Source: Candidatus Bathyarchaeota archaeon (lineage in GTDB: Archaea > Thermoproteota > Bathyarchaeia > TCS64). Taken from it: 5,554 nucleotides of DNA. A program made the position numbers and the translations under genes. Location of the stretch: positions 1-5,554 of the forward strand of contig CALGBN010000095.1 in NCBI GenBank assembly GCA_937877765.1, given 5' to 3'. Shown here piece after piece: positions 5,071 through 5,554 of this stretch (position 1 is its first letter; each line of letters opens with the position of its first letter). Below the pieces are notes generated by a model. It worked only from the letters and a program-made list of their open reading frames with translations. It was not told where the DNA came from and did no database searches.

Positions 5071-5554
5071 CTAGGCGCTAGTATCGATCTCAACAGAGCC
5101 ATCAGCACTAATAGTCGCCTTGGCGTGACGCAAAGCCCAACAGCTAATCACAATACCAACAGGCAAGCTAGCTGGGTGACGAGCAGCCATCTCCACGTGC
5201 ACATCAAGCACGCTTGGCCCCTCACCGAGGCCCATGGCACCAATCTTTAATTCGTTGAGTTTCTCGTAGAGTTCCTCTTCTATTTCAGCCACCTTCTGGT
5301 TACTGTTACGTACTTTGAATGGTTTCAATAAGGCGTTTTTCGCTAGCTTCATACAGAGGTCTTCACCGCCTCCAACACCGACACCTACGAAGTATGGTGG
5401 ACAACCAAGACTTCCAGCTTTAGCAACTGCTTCCACCACGAATTGTTTTACACCGGTTATGCCTAGTCCAGGTTTGAGCATTCTATGAGCTGCGACGTTA
5501 GTGCTTCCACCTCCTTTGGGCATGGCAATAATCTCCATACTGTCTCCAGGAACT
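5071..5554 (-). CDS. class I fumarate hydratase alpha subunit (or TtdA-like), C-terminal part
   Basis: The frame is open to the right edge, so the N-terminal part is missing: about 161 codons of a protein normally about 280 long. The Met at 5538 is internal, since GDS-M-EIIAMPKGGGSTN continues the family's strand into the PKGxGSxN loop. Further family landmarks are CPPYFVGVGVGGG, the following LAKNALLKP helix, and HPASLPVGI with CWALRHA near the end. The enzyme interconverts fumarate and malate with a [4Fe-4S] cluster; two candidate cluster cysteines (in GCPP and CWALR) are visible and the third should lie upstream. Archaeal enzymes usually have separate alpha and beta subunits. No beta subunit follows, since the next gene is the RNA methyltransferase, so it must be elsewhere. 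L-tartrate dehydratase alpha is an alternative that sequence alone does not exclude. The stop is TAG. Confidence 0.88.
   Translation of the reverse strand, partial: VPGDSMEIIAMPKGGGSTNVAAHRMLKPGLGITGVKQFVVEAVAKAGSLGCPPYFVGVGVGGGEDLCMKLAKNALLKPFKVRNSNQKVAEIEEELYEKLNELKIGAMGLGEGPSVLDVHVEMAARHPASLPVGIVISCWALRHAKATISADGSVEIDTSA

Noticed and set aside
4960..5250. Plus-strand open frame of 96 codons over the methyltransferase start region
   Set aside because: It overlaps the 5' end of the methyltransferase and the 3' end of the fumarase gene in antisense, has no ribosome site or promoter evidence, and has no recognisable domain.
1..5554. A defence, mobile or CRISPR-type system
   Set aside because: No repeat-spacer pattern, transposase, nuclease, toxin-antitoxin pair or recombinase is visible; every gene present fits metabolism, RNA modification or signalling.

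Overview
The window looks like ordinary chromosomal DNA from an archaeon. Evidence: TATA-like boxes sit about 26-28 bases upstream of several start codons that lack Shine-Dalgarno sites, the pattern of leaderless archaeal transcripts. A Ctu1/NcsA-type tRNA thiolase is paired with a ubiquitin-like sulfur carrier ending in HGG, and there are two small zinc-ribbon contexts. Base composition is moderate. I cannot fix the lineage from sequence alone. An Asgard archaeon such as Thorarchaeia, or a Bathyarchaeia-like TACK lineage, would fit, but this is a weak guess. I see no mobile elements, CRISPR arrays, tRNA or rRNA genes.

Layout: the window is almost fully coding, with seven genes on the minus strand and one on the plus strand. 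From the right edge leftwards on the minus strand come the C-terminal part of a class I fumarate hydratase alpha subunit (cut by the edge), an RsmB/NOP2/Sun-family RNA m5C methyltransferase with an N-terminal NusB-like domain, a small MoaD/ThiS/Urm1-like beta-grasp protein ending in HGG, an NcsA/Ctu1/TtuA-family tRNA 2-thiouridine synthase, and an 83-residue zinc-ribbon protein. Tail to tail with the last is a plus-strand coiled-coil/response-regulator protein. It is divergently transcribed from a minus-strand amidohydrolase of the cytosine deaminase/TRZ-ATZ superfamily. At the left edge the first 26 codons of a DUF523-type gene follow the amidohydrolase.

Functional reading: the middle block (RNA m5C methyltransferase, sulfur carrier, tRNA thiolase, perhaps the zinc-ribbon protein) is an RNA-modification cluster. 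The carrier and thiolase are the two core parts of the archaeal/eukaryotic tRNA s2U pathway; the E1-like activating enzyme is not in the window. The response regulator lacks an output domain and probably acts through protein contacts. The amidohydrolase substrate is unknown; its usual catalytic HxxE glutamate is glutamine.

The most interesting non-coding signal is the division of starts into two classes. Four minus-strand genes begin 32-34 bases after the previous stop, with a TATA-like element right beside that stop and no Shine-Dalgarno. The sulfur-carrier gene and the two divergent genes instead carry Shine-Dalgarno-like sites. Two perfect 15-bp palindromes lie between TATA box and start codon and are good operator candidates. 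I did not find a clearly novel multi-gene system.
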